Both the position numbers and the translations under genes were made by a program. Shown here one piece after another: positions 26,890-35,528 of a DNA stretch of 64,000 bases. The notes beneath the pieces were generated by a model, which saw only the letters and a program-made list of their open reading frames with translations, had not been told where the DNA came from and ran no database searches. This DNA is from Streptomyces sulfonofaciens (GTDB lineage Bacteria > Actinomycetota > Actinomycetes > Streptomycetales > Streptomycetaceae): assembly GCF_014656295.1 (NCBI RefSeq), contig NZ_BNCD01000017.1, positions 111,895 through 175,894 of the forward strand, read 5' to 3'. Each line of letters starts with the position of its first letter. Position 1 is the first letter of the stretch.

Positions 26890-28491
26890 ATGCAGCACAC
26901 ATCCGACCGCACTCCCGCACGGCTCCCGGAACCGCGCCGTGGGCGCCCGGCGGGGCCGTCGGCACGGCCGGGTGAGCCGGTGATGCGTGGCCGCACCACG
27001 GACCTGCGGACCCGGTCCGCGCAGGCTGCGGGCGCCGCGGGCCCGGCGCAGGCGCGGAGCGCGGGGCCCGGCACGCGGGACGGCGGCTTCAGCGCCCGGC
27101 TCACCGCGCCCCTGCTCCTCGGCTCCCTGCTCAACCCGCTGAACACCACCATGATCTCCACCGCTCTGGTGGCGATCGGCCATGCCTTCGGCATCGGCGC
27201 CGCCCAGACCGCCTGGCTGATCTCCGTGCTCTACCTGGCGAGCGCCGTCGCCCAGCCCGTGCTCGGCAGGCTCGCGGACGTGCTCGGGCCGCGCCGGGTG
27301 TTCCTCGCCGGTCTCGTCGTGGTCGTGGCCTCGGGCCTGGTCGGAGCCCTGGCGCCGACGTTCGGCTGGCTGGTGGTCTCCCGGCTGCTGCTCGGCATCG
27401 GCACGTCCGCGGCCTATCCCGCGGCCATGTCGGTGCTGCGCGACGAGTCCCGCAGGATAGGCCGCGCCACACCGCGTCCGGTACTCGCGCGGCTGTCCTT
27501 CGCCGCGCTCGGCAGCGCCGCGGTGGGCCCCACCCTCGGCGGTCTGCTGGTGACCGCGGTCGGCTGGCGCGGCATCTTCGCGGTGAACGTGCCGGTGGCC
27601 CTGATCGCGTTCGTCAGCGCCCTCTTCTGGATCCCCGCCGACCCACCGCGGACGGCGTCCGCCCGGACCGGGGCGGCAGCCGCCGGCGCCGCCGCGCCCG
27701 CGGGCAGCGCGGCCTCCCGGGCCGGCGGCAGGCCCGGCGCGGCCATGGACCCGCTCGGCATCGGACTGTTCTCCACCGCGCTGACCGTGCTGGTGTTCTT
27801 CCTGCTCGACCTCGCGCACCCGATGTGGTGGCTGCTCGCCCCGTTCGCCGTACTGAGCAGCGCGCTGGTCGCCTGGCAACTGCGCTGCGCGCATCCGTTC
27901 ATCGACCTGCGCATGCTCGCCCGCAACACCGCCCTCGCCCGTACCTATCTGCGGCACGGCGTCGGCTACCTGCTCATCTACTGCGTGATGTACGGCTACA
28001 CCCAGTGGTTGGAGGAAGGCAGGGGCTTCTCGTCGGGGCACACGGGCCTGCTGATGCTGCCGATGTCGGTGTGCGCGCTGGTCTGCTCGCTGCTCGGCGC
28101 CCGCACCAAGGGCATCAGGGCCCCGCTCACCGTCGGCAGCATCCTGCTCACCATCGGCGCGGGCATCCTGTCGCTCGTCGGCGGCGCCACCCCGCTGGTC
28201 GTCCTGCTGCTCGTCGGTGCGTGCTTCGGCATTCCGCAGGGGCTGATCGGGACCAGCAACCAGGCTGCCGTGCAGTCCCAGGCCCCCGCCCAGGACATCG
28301 GCGCGGCGGCCGGACTCCAGCGCACCGCCCAGTACATCGGTGCCATCACCGCGTCCAGCCTGATCGCACTCGCCTACGGGCAGCGGGCGAACGACGCGGG
28401 CCTGCACCTGATGGGGATGGCCGCCGGGGTGCTCGGAGTGCTCCTGATCGTCCTCACGGTCACCGACCGGGCCCTGCGGCGCCGTTCCTGA
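26890..28491 (+). CDS. MFS transporter, DHA2-like drug exporter family
   Basis: The 533-residue membrane protein has an Arg/Pro-rich cytoplasmic N-terminus of about 75 residues, then 12-14 predicted helices. The conserved MFS loop is LGRLADVLGPRRVFLAG, and the segment LLLGIGTSAAYPAAMSVL matches motif C of antiporters. This group usually expels drugs or metabolites using the proton gradient. The substrate is unknown. The ATG at 26890 follows an AT-rich promoter and operator closely, which supports this start; frames beginning further left would include the promoter. The gene ends opposite a CE7 esterase, with a shared hairpin between them. Confidence 0.88.
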   Translation: MQHTSDRTPARLPEPRRGRPAGPSARPGEPVMRGRTTDLRTRSAQAAGAAGPAQARSAGPGTRDGGFSARLTAPLLLGSLLNPLNTTMISTALVAIGHAFGIGAAQTAWLISVLYLASAVAQPVLGRLADVLGPRRVFLAGLVVVVASGLVGALAPTFGWLVVSRLLLGIGTSAAYPAAMSVLRDESRRIGRATPRPVLARLSFAALGSAAVGPTLGGLLVTAVGWRGIFAVNVPVALIAFVSALFWIPADPPRTASARTGAAAAGAAAPAGSAASRAGGRPGAAMDPLGIGLFSTALTVLVFFLLDLAHPMWWLLAPFAVLSSALVAWQLRCAHPFIDLRMLARNTALARTYLRHGVGYLLIYCVMYGYTQWLEEGRGFSSGHTGLLMLPMSVCALVCSLLGARTKGIRAPLTVGSILLTIGAGILSLVGGATPLVVLLLVGACFGIPQGLIGTSNQAAVQSQAPAQDIGAAAGLQRTAQYIGAITASSLIALAYGQRANDAGLHLMGMAAGVLGVLLIVLTVTDRALRRRS

Positions 28492-28588
28492 TCCGCCTGC
28501 CCGCTCCGATCCGTCTGCTGCGCCCGCCGCCCCCGCCGTGTCCACTGCGCCCGGCCGGTCTGCTGCCCCCGCTGGGGCCCGCGGGCCG

Positions 28589-28632
28589 CGGGCGGGCGGC
28601 GCCGGGCGGATCCGCCGGTCGCCGCCCGCCCG
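28589..28632. terminator. Bidirectional terminator between MFS and CE7 esterase genes
   Basis: CGGGCGGGCGGCG (28589-28601) and its exact complement (28620-28632) enclose a loop that contains the palindrome GGCGGATCCGCC. It ends 7 bp before the esterase stop codon and lies 98 bp after the MFS stop. Confidence 0.7.
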
Positions 28633-28638
28633 GTGGCC

Positions 28639-29613
28639 TCAGCCCCTGCGGAGCAGCGGCGGCAGCCAGCGCAGTTGCGCCGCCTCGTGGAACGGACCGC
28701 CGCCCTCGTGGTCGTTGAAGTCGTACACCTCGATCGACTTCTCGGAGTGCCCGTAGGCGTTGAACGCCGCGAAGACGGTGGACGGCGGGCAGGTCTCGTC
28801 CTCCAGCGCCGTGGAGAACAGCGCCGGGACCCGGCCGCGGGAGGCGAAGTGCACCCCGTCGAAGTAGGCGAGCGTCCGCGCCACCTGCTCCGTGCGCCCC
28901 CGGTGCGCCTTGAGGTACCTGCCCACCTCGCGGTACGGGTCGCGGTTGGTGAGCCTGATGGCCCGCGGGAAGTCGCACAGGAAGGGGACGTCGGGCGCCG
29001 CGGCCACCAGGTCGGGCACCAGGCCCGCCACCGCCAGGGTGATGCCGCCGCCCTGGCTGATGCCGGTCACCGCGGTGCGCGCGGCGTCCGTCAGCGGATG
29101 GGACCTGGCGGCCTCCACGGCCCTTACGGCATCGGTGAAGACCCGCCGGTAGTAGTACTCGTGCGGGTCCTCGATGCCCCGGGTCATGTATCCGGGGTGG
29201 GCCGGCGCGCTGCCCGCCGGGTCCGGTGTGTCGCCCGGGCTGTGGCCGCTGCCCTGGCCACGGGTGTCCATGACGAAATGGGCGAAGCCCGCGGAGGCCC
29301 ACAGCAGGTTGCTGTGCGCGAGGCCCCGCCCGCCGCCGTACCCCACGAACGTCACCACCAGGGGCAGCGGCTCGGCCGTCCCCGCGGGAAGCGTCAGCCA
29401 GCCCCTGACCGGATGGCCGCCGAACCCGGCGAACGTCACGTCGTGCACCTCGACCGTGCGCAGGCCCGTGTCCACCGGCTCGAAGCGGGCGTCCAGCGGG
29501 AGGGTGCGGGCCTCGGCGAGGGTCTTGGCCCAGAACGCGTCGAAGTCCTCGGGCTCGACGGACGCGCTGCGGTAGTCGCGGAGTTGGGGCAGGGACAGAT
29601 CGAACAGAGCCAT
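28639..29613 (-). CDS. Acetylxylan esterase / cephalosporin-C deacetylase (CE7 family)
   Basis: The 324-residue alpha/beta hydrolase removes acetyl groups from xylo-oligosaccharides or from cephalosporin C. The nucleophile is Ser186 in GISQGG. Asp272 (EDETCPPST) and His302 (NDHEGGG) complete the triad. The RGQ motif typical of CE7 is in MDTRGQGSG. There is no signal peptide, consistent with the cytosolic action of this family. The ATG at 29613 gives the normal family length of about 320; longer frames run into C-rich sequence without a ribosome site. Confidence 0.92.
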   Translation of the reverse strand: MALFDLSLPQLRDYRSASVEPEDFDAFWAKTLAEARTLPLDARFEPVDTGLRTVEVHDVTFAGFGGHPVRGWLTLPAGTAEPLPLVVTFVGYGGGRGLAHSNLLWASAGFAHFVMDTRGQGSGHSPGDTPDPAGSAPAHPGYMTRGIEDPHEYYYRRVFTDAVRAVEAARSHPLTDAARTAVTGISQGGGITLAVAGLVPDLVAAAPDVPFLCDFPRAIRLTNRDPYREVGRYLKAHRGRTEQVARTLAYFDGVHFASRGRVPALFSTALEDETCPPSTVFAAFNAYGHSEKSIEVYDFNDHEGGGPFHEAAQLRWLPPLLRRG

Positions 29614-29974
29614 GCGGAACCGCCTTGAGATGGACAATCGGCCATGCGCACGGTACGACGTCGGGCCTGGGGATGGCAGTGCCCCCGGCCCCGGATCGCG
29701 GCCCCGGCCCCGCGCCGCGGCCCCCGGCCCCGGCCGCCGCTCCGGGCCCGGCAGGAGCCCCGGCTCCGGATGCGGCAGACCACCCGGCCCCGGGCCCGGC
29801 GGCAGACGTCGGGACGACGGCGGCCGCGCCCCGGCGACCGGCCCGGGCGCGCCCGCTGGGGCGGGTCCGCCCGTGGTACCCGGTGGGACCGGCCGGGCCG
29901 CCCGGGTAGCATCCGCATGCGGCCGCAGGACGCCCGCCGGCGGCGCGGCCACCCCGACCCACCGGAGGAACACC
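29614..29974. other. GC-rich divergent intergenic region
   Basis: No gene is supportable. Bases 29685-29770 are a run of repeated GGCCCCGG-like units. It must contain the promoters of the CE7 esterase (leftward) and of the cupin-zinc ribbon gene (rightward). The GGAGGAA ribosome site of the latter lies at its right end. Confidence 0.4.
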
Positions 29975-30514
29975 GTGTCGACCCCCTCGGTACCGGGCGT
30001 GCTCGCCCAGGCCGGCCGGCTGCTCGACGACCCGGCAGCCGAACGCGGCGGTGCCCTGTGGAGGCTGACCGCGCAGGGCAGGCAACTGGACGCCAACCTG
30101 ATCCGCCTCGCCCCCGGCGAGGGCGTGCCGGAGCACGTGGAGGCCGACCTCGACGTGCTGGTGTGCGTCGTGGCCGGCGACGGCAGCCTCGGCACGGAGA
30201 CCGGCGCCCAGGAACTGCGGCCCGGCTTCGTGGCCTGGCTGCCGCACGGCGCACGCAGGGCCGTCCTTGCGGGGCCCGGGGGCCTCGTCTACCTCACCGC
30301 GCACCGCCGCCGCCCGGGCCTGGCCATCGGCGGCACGAGCGAGGCGGCGCGCGCCGCGCCGGCCGCGGAGCGCAGGCGCCCGCCGTCCCCGGTGGCGGAG
30401 GGCGGCGAGCCGGCCTGCCTGCTGCACCGCGTGTGCACCGAATGCGGCCGGCTCGCCCTGGAGGGCGACGCCCGCTACTGCTCCCGGTGCGGCGAGCGGC
30501 TGCCCACCGGGTGA
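29975..30514 (+). CDS. Cupin-like protein with C-terminal zinc ribbon
   Basis: The 179-residue protein has a small cupin-like barrel (about residues 20-105, with LIRLAPGEGVPEHVEADLDV and LRPGFVAWLPHG). The C-terminal zinc ribbon has Cys154, Cys157, Cys169 and Cys172 (CTECGR and YCSRCGERLP). The barrel keeps few of the usual histidine metal ligands. The combination suggests a metal-sensing or protein-interaction role rather than an enzyme, which is inference. The GTG at 29975 has GGAGGAA at the ideal distance. The protein is encoded upstream of an ECF sigma factor, with 344 bp between them. Confidence 0.75.
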   Translation: MSTPSVPGVLAQAGRLLDDPAAERGGALWRLTAQGRQLDANLIRLAPGEGVPEHVEADLDVLVCVVAGDGSLGTETGAQELRPGFVAWLPHGARRAVLAGPGGLVYLTAHRRRPGLAIGGTSEAARAAPAAERRRPPSPVAEGGEPACLLHRVCTECGRLALEGDARYCSRCGERLPTG

Positions 30515-30858
30515 CCGCCCCCGCCCGCACGGCACACACCGGCCGGTGCCTGCCGTGCGGGCGCCGCCCACCTGTGCCCGTCCCCTCCAGCCGGTGGCCG
30601 CCGCTCACGTGCTCCGGGCTGCCCAGGGCCGTGCGTGCCGGCCGCGTGCTGCCCGCGTGCGCCGGCCTCTTCCGGCCTCCTCCGGCCTCCGGCCGCCCAT
30701 GCCCGCGGTGGCCCTCGCTCCGGTCGGTCGCAGCGCGTGGAGGGCGCCAAAGGAGTGACGGCATCCGGTGCCGCACGGGCGCGCCGCGCGCTCCGTGCCG
30801 CGCGGCCTGTCACCGTGGTCCTGCACACCATGCAGGGCGCAGGCAAAGGAGCGGCCCA
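30515..30858. other. Intergenic region before the ECF sigma operon
   Basis: No gene is seen. A 10-bp near-repeat TCCGGCCTCC occurs about three times at 30662-30692. The sequence just before 30859 has AAAGGAG and serves as the ribosome site of the sigma factor gene. I cannot assign a promoter. Confidence 0.4.
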
Positions 30859-31446
30859 TTGCGGCGGGAGGCCACACAGCCGGCCGGCCGGGAGCGGCAG
30901 GACGACGCGCCCGACGACGCCCTGCTGGTGGCGCGCGCACGCGAAGGCGACCAGGACGCCTTCGAGGACCTGGTGCACCGGCACGGCCCCGCACTGCTGG
31001 GCCTGGCCACCCGCATGCTGGGCGACCGTGCGGAGGCCGAGGACGCGGTCCAGGACGCCTTCGTCAACGCCTGGCGGCGGCTCCCGGAGTTCCGCGGCCA
31101 GGCGGCGTTCCGTACCTGGATGTACCGCATCGTCACCAACCGCTGCCTGAACCAACTGCGTGCGAGGCGGCCCGCCACCGGCCTGGAGGCCGTACCGGAG
31201 CCCGCCGCGCCCGAGTACCAGGCCTCGCCCGAGCGGCTCGCCGAGTCGAACGCGGCCATGCGCGCCCTGGCCGAGGCCGTCTCGGACCTGTCTCCGGAGC
31301 AGCGCGCCTGCTGGGTGCTGCGGGAGCTGCACGACCTGTCGTACGACGAGATCGCACAGGCGGTGGGAGTGGGGCGCCAGGCGGTCCGGGGGCGGATCTT
31401 CCGGGCCAGGCGGCACCTCACGACGGCCATGGAGGCATGGCGGTGA
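30859..31446 (+). CDS. ECF RNA polymerase sigma factor
   Basis: The 195-residue protein has sigma region 2 (residues about 28-95, with AEDAVQDAFVNAWRRLPEF and AAFRTWMYRIVTNRCLNQLR) and region 4 (about 137-190, with LSPEQRACWVLRELHDLSYD). The start is a TTG at 30859, chosen because AAAGGAG lies 8 nt upstream; other in-frame starts lack a site. The gene overlaps the next by 4 bp, so the sigma factor is co-translated with a zinc-finger/Asp23 protein that probably restrains it. Region 4 helix-turn-helix QAVGVGRQAVRGRIFRARR follows the normal pattern. Confidence 0.9.
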   Translation: MRREATQPAGRERQDDAPDDALLVARAREGDQDAFEDLVHRHGPALLGLATRMLGDRAEAEDAVQDAFVNAWRRLPEFRGQAAFRTWMYRIVTNRCLNQLRARRPATGLEAVPEPAAPEYQASPERLAESNAAMRALAEAVSDLSPEQRACWVLRELHDLSYDEIAQAVGVGRQAVRGRIFRARRHLTTAMEAWR

Positions 31447-32174
31447 ACGGGAGACAGGTGCCGCCGGACGGCACCGGGGACGACGAGGCGCTGCCCTGCG
31501 GCACCCCCCTGCGGGCGGTCTGGGAGGCGTACGACGCGGGGACGGCCGCACAGGATCCGCACCTGGGCACCTGTCCGCACTGCACGGCCGCCCTCCACGA
31601 GCTGACGGTGCTGGACGGCTTCGTCGAACGGGCGCGGAGCGCGGACCGGTCGCCGGCCGTCGATCCCGACCCGTTCACGACCCGGGTGATGGAGCTGGTC
31701 AGGCTGGAAGTGCGCTCAGGCCCCGCGCTGCCGCTCGGCGGGGCGGAGGAGGACCTCTGGATCGTGGAGGCCGCGGTGGCGAAGGCGTTCCGTGCGGCGG
31801 TCGACGCGCTGCCGGGTGTGCGCGCGGGTAGCTGCCGGGTGCGCCCGGCCGACTCCGGGGCCGAGGCGGGGGGCGGCTCCGTGCGGGTGGACCTGGAGGT
31901 GGTGACCTCACTGGAGCGGAACCTTCAGGAGGTGGCCGAGGCGGTGCGGCACCGGGTGGTGGACAGCGCCCACCGCGCACTGGGCCTGGAGGTCGACGCC
32001 GTCGACGTGACCGTCGCCGACGTCCTGGACGACAGCGGCCAGGCCCACGGCACCACCTTCAGCTATGCCGCCGCCCCCGGCACAGGCACCGCCCCTGGCC
32101 ATGGGTCGGGCGGCAGATTCGGCGGACCCGGGACCGGTGGCGGACCGGTCCCCGAGGGCGGCACGGGCCGATGA
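31443..32174 (+). CDS. Zinc-finger (ZAS-like) and Asp23/Gls24-domain protein, probable anti-sigma factor
   Basis: The 243-residue protein starts at a GTG that overlaps the sigma factor stop (GTGA), with GGAGG 7 nt upstream; an ATG two codons earlier is too close to the site. Near the N-terminus, H-L-G-T-C-P-H-C (His40, Cys44, Cys47) is the H-x3-C-x2-C signature of zinc-binding anti-sigma domains. Residues about 95-200 resemble an Asp23/Gls24 envelope-stress domain, with paired strands VRVDLEVVTSLERNLQEVAEAVR and VTVADV. The C-terminal 35 residues are Gly/Pro rich. No membrane segment is seen, unlike most anti-sigma factors. Function as the sigma regulator is inferred from the operon and the zinc motif. 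Confidence 0.8.
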   Translation: MNGRQVPPDGTGDDEALPCGTPLRAVWEAYDAGTAAQDPHLGTCPHCTAALHELTVLDGFVERARSADRSPAVDPDPFTTRVMELVRLEVRSGPALPLGGAEEDLWIVEAAVAKAFRAAVDALPGVRAGSCRVRPADSGAEAGGGSVRVDLEVVTSLERNLQEVAEAVRHRVVDSAHRALGLEVDAVDVTVADVLDDSGQAHGTTFSYAAAPGTGTAPGHGSGGRFGGPGTGGGPVPEGGTGR

Positions 32175-32521
32175 CCCCGCACGACACCCGCCAGGAGATC
32201 GAGCGGACCGTGGCCGCCGCGGCCGGCCGGGTGCCCGGTGTCGCCTCCCTCAGCCCGCGGCTCCCGCGGCTGCTGCGGGACGGGACCGCACGGTTCGTGC
32301 GCGCCGCGGGACGCGGCGAACAGGTACCCGGGGTGCACGCCCGGCTCGACACCGACCGGCACACCTGGCACGTGGAGGTGAAGGTCACCACGCTCAGCGG
32401 ACACCGGGCCCTCGACGTCACCCGGGCCGTGCGGGCCGCGGCCGACGGGGCGGCCCATGCCGCGCTGCACGGGGCGCGCGACGCGGTGGCCGTCACGGTC
32501 ACGGTCACCGCCGTGGTCTGA
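32171..32521 (+). CDS. Asp23/Gls24 family envelope stress protein
   Basis: The 116-residue protein is a small Asp23-like domain: helix AAAAGRVPGVASLSPRL, strand ARLDTDRHTWHVEVKVTT, helix VTRAVRAAADGAAHAAL and strand VAVTVTVTAVV. Asp23 proteins sit near the membrane and respond to cell-wall stress in Firmicutes; their role in Streptomyces is little known. The ATG overlaps the stop of the preceding gene by 4 bp (ATGA), which completes a tightly coupled three-gene operon. Confidence 0.85.
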   Translation: MTPHDTRQEIERTVAAAAGRVPGVASLSPRLPRLLRDGTARFVRAAGRGEQVPGVHARLDTDRHTWHVEVKVTTLSGHRALDVTRAVRAAADGAAHAALHGARDAVAVTVTVTAVV

Positions 32522-32851
32522 CCGGGACGCAGGGGGACCGCCCGCGGATCCGCGCAGGGCACGACGGCCCGCGGAATCCGTCCGAGGCCGGCCGCTGCGG
32601 GACCATCGGAGGAAAGCCGGACCGCGCAGGCGGTCATGAACACCCGGCCGGCCGCGAATTCAGGGCCCGCACCGCCGCGGGCGGGCCCGTCCGGGGGCGA
32701 TCCGGTGCCAGGTGTTCCGCGAGCACCGGAAGGGCACTCCTGTATACGGGACCCCGGTTGCGACTGCGCCTCAAGACCGGCTCCGACAGGCCCACTTGGT
32801 ATCCACCGCCGCCCTCGGGGCCGTGCGCGACACCACGATCGCCACGGAAAT
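32522..32851. other. Gene-free 330-bp stretch after the ECF operon
   Basis: No credible gene or long hairpin is seen. Its right end becomes AT-rich and leads into the promoter region of the sugar dehydrogenase gene. Confidence 0.4.
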
Positions 32852-32927
32852 TTGACATAGCCTTGACAAATCTTGAGCCGCATTGCGAGCATGCAAAAGA
32901 ATTGAGCTGCCGTGTAAAAGCTTTTGC
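32852..32927 (+). promoter_or_regulatory. Phased TTGA repeats and inverted repeat upstream of the secreted sugar dehydrogenase
   Basis: TTGACA occurs at 32852-32857 and 32863-32868, and TTGAG at 32873, spaced 10-11 bp apart on one face of the helix. Further right, GCAAAAG (32893-32899) and CTTTTGC (32921-32927) are exact inverted repeats, the second overlapping the palindrome AAAAGCTTTT. The whole stretch is AT-rich relative to its surroundings, 170-240 bp upstream of the ATG at 33095. It is a likely regulated promoter, but no firm -10 box is seen. Confidence 0.5.
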
Positions 32928-33094
32928 GTTCTGTGCAATAAGTCGCTTGTCACTTCTGCGGGATGGAGGTCTCCGCAACCGCGTCCCAGGACGTCTCGGG
33001 CGTCCCACCGCTGCGGCAGCACAGTGCACACAGGAGCAAGCGCGGCCGGCGCGCGCCTTGCCTGACACCCCACGCACGTCAGGAAGGAAGGCTC

Positions 33095-35527
33095 ATGTCA
33101 CGACACCCCCGCAAAGGGTGGAGACTCATCACGGCCCTGGCCCTGATCGTCACCGGAGGGGCCGCTGTCGCCCTCCCGGCCAGCGGCGCGCCTCGGGACA
33201 TCCCCGCCGACGACTACCAGCAGGTCAAGCTGGCCGCCGGCCCGGACGAACTGGGCGAGGCGATGTCGCTGGCGGTACTGCCCGACCGGTCCGTCCTGCA
33301 CACCTCCAGGGACGGCACCCTGCGGCTCACCGACGCGAACGGCAACACCAAGGTCTCGGCCAGGCTGAACGTCTACACCCATGACGAGGAGGGGTTGCAG
33401 GGCGTCGCGGCGGATCCCCGCTTCGCGGACAACCACTTCGTCTACCTGTACTACTCGCCCCGGCTCAGCACCCCCGACGGTGACGCCCCGGTCAACGGCT
33501 CCACCGCGGACTTCGACCGGTTCAAGGGCCACCTGAACCTGTCGCGCTTCGTACTGAAGTCCGACGGGACGCTGGACACGGCCAGCGAGAAGGTGCTCCT
33601 GGAGGTCGGCAACGACCGCGGGCAGTGCTGCCACGTCGGTGGTGACCTCGACTTCGACAGCAAGGGCAACCTGCTGCTGACCACCGGGGACGACACCAAC
33701 CCGTTCGAGTCGCAGGGCTACTCGCCGCTGGACGAACGCGCCGAACGCAACCCGCAGTTCGACGCCCAGCGCTCCGCGGGCAACACCAACGACCTGCGCG
33801 GCAAACTGCTGCGGATCCACCCGGAGGCGGACGGCCGCTACACGATCCCGGCCGGCAACCTCTTCCCCGCGGGCACCGCGAACGCCCGCCCCGAGATCTA
33901 CGCCATGGGCTTCCGCAACCCGTTCCGCATGCAGGTGGACAGGGCCACGGACATCGTCTACATCGGCGACTACGGGCCCGACGCGGGCAGCACGACGGCC
34001 GACCGCGGCCCAGGGGGGCAGGTGGAGTTCGACCGCGTCACCAAGGCGGGCAACTTCGGCTGGCCCTACTGCACCGGCACCAACACCACCGACGAGACGT
34101 ACAACGAGTACACGTTCCCCAGCGGGCCCTCCGGCGCCAAGTACGACTGCGCCGGCGGCCCCACCAACAACTCGCCGCGCAACACCGGCCTGACGAAGCT
34201 GCCGCCGGCCCAGGCCGCCTGGATCCGCTACGGCGGCGACGCGGGGTCCCCGCCGGAGTTCGGCGGCGGCTCCGAGTCCCCGATGGGCGGCCCCGTCTAC
34301 CGCTACGACGCCTCCCTCGAGTCCAAGGTGAAGTTCCCTCAGTCGCTGAACGGCAAGTTCTTCGCCGAGGAGTACGGCCGCAAGTGGATCAAGCCGATCA
34401 CCGTCAACGCCGACGGCTCCCCGGGCACGATCGAGAGCTTCCCGTGGAGCGGCACGCAGGTGATGGACTCCGCGTTCGGCCCGGACGGCGCGCTGTACGT
34501 GCTCGACTACGGCACCGGCGCCGGTGACCAGGCCCTCTACCGCATCGAGTACGTCGCGGGCAGCAACCGCAACCCGGTCGCCAGGGCGGCCGCGGACGTC
34601 ACCTCCGGGAAGACCCCGCTGACCGTGCACTTCTCCTCCGCGGGCAGCTCGGACCCGGAGGGCGCGGCGCTCCACTACTCCTGGGACTTCGGTGACGGAG
34701 CGACCTCGACCGAGGCCGACCCGACCCACCAGTACACCAGCGAGGGCACCTTCTCGCCGACCCTCACCGTCACCGACCCGGAGGGCCTGACCGGCACCGC
34801 GAGCCTCGTCGTGACCGCCGGCAACACCGCACCCACCGTGAACCTCGCGAACCCGGTGGACGGCCAGTTGTTCGGTTTCGGCGACACCGTCTCCTTCTCG
34901 GTGCAGGCGAGCGACCCCGAGGACGGCTCGGTGGACTGCGGCAGGGTGAAGGTCACCTATCTGCTCGGCCATGACGACCACTCGCACCAGATCACCAGCA
35001 GGACCGGCTGCACCGGCTCGATCGCGCTGCCCACCGACGGCGAGCACGACAGCGCGGCGAACCTGTACGGCGTCTTCGACGCGGAGTACACCGACGCCGG
35101 CGGACTGACCACGCACAGCGTCAGGAAGCTCCAGCCCCGGCACCGCCAGGCCGAGCACTTCGACGACCAGTCCGGCATCGAGATCGCCGGGCACGGCACG
35201 GCGGAGGGCGGCAAGACGGCCGGCTTCACCGACGACGGCGACTGGATCTCCTTCTCGCCGTACGCGCTCGGCAACGCGAGGACGTTCACCGCGCGCATCG
35301 CGTCCGCGGGCCCCGGCGGCACCCTGGAGGTACGGGCCGGATCGGCGGCCGGCACCCTGCTCGGCACCGTCACCGTGCCCTCCACGGGCGGCTGGGAGAA
35401 CTACCGGGACGTCGCCGGGAACCTGACCGGCGGCCCGGCCGGGTCGACCGGCCTGTATCTGGTCTTCAGGGGCCCCTCGGGACAGGGCAACCTCTTCGAC
35501 CTCGACTCCTTCACGATCGGCTCCTGA
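33095..35527 (+). CDS. Secreted PQQ-type sugar dehydrogenase with PKD and CBM6 modules
   Basis: The 810-residue protein has a signal peptide (residues 1-30, RLITALALIVTGGAAVALPA). A soluble-glucose-dehydrogenase-like beta-propeller (about 40-490) follows, with VGGDLDFDSKGNLLLTTGDD and the Ca/PQQ-type segment YAMGFRNPFRMQVD. A PKD domain (about 495-575, HYSWDFGDGATST) and a further Ig-like region come next, and a C-terminal CBM6-like carbohydrate-binding module ends the protein (about 685-810). It probably oxidises sugars or polysaccharide ends outside the cell. GGAAGGAAGG precedes the ATG. It is followed after 1 bp by the ThuA-GH99 gene, so the two are translated from one message. Confidence 0.88.
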   Translation: MSRHPRKGWRLITALALIVTGGAAVALPASGAPRDIPADDYQQVKLAAGPDELGEAMSLAVLPDRSVLHTSRDGTLRLTDANGNTKVSARLNVYTHDEEGLQGVAADPRFADNHFVYLYYSPRLSTPDGDAPVNGSTADFDRFKGHLNLSRFVLKSDGTLDTASEKVLLEVGNDRGQCCHVGGDLDFDSKGNLLLTTGDDTNPFESQGYSPLDERAERNPQFDAQRSAGNTNDLRGKLLRIHPEADGRYTIPAGNLFPAGTANARPEIYAMGFRNPFRMQVDRATDIVYIGDYGPDAGSTTADRGPGGQVEFDRVTKAGNFGWPYCTGTNTTDETYNEYTFPSGPSGAKYDCAGGPTNNSPRNTGLTKLPPAQAAWIRYGGDAGSPPEFGGGSESPMGGPVYRYDASLESKVKFPQSLNGKFFAEEYGRKWIKPITVNADGSPGTIESFPWSGTQVMDSAFGPDGALYVLDYGTGAGDQALYRIEYVAGSNRNPVARAAADVTSGKTPLTVHFSSAGSSDPEGAALHYSWDFGDGATSTEADPTHQYTSEGTFSPTLTVTDPEGLTGTASLVVTAGNTAPTVNLANPVDGQLFGFGDTVSFSVQASDPEDGSVDCGRVKVTYLLGHDDHSHQITSRTGCTGSIALPTDGEHDSAANLYGVFDAEYTDAGGLTTHSVRKLQPRHRQAEHFDDQSGIEIAGHGTAEGGKTAGFTDDGDWISFSPYALGNARTFTARIASAGPGGTLEVRAGSAAGTLLGTVTVPSTGGWENYRDVAGNLTGGPAGSTGLYLVFRGPSGQGNLFDLDSFTIGS

Positions 35528-35528
35528 C

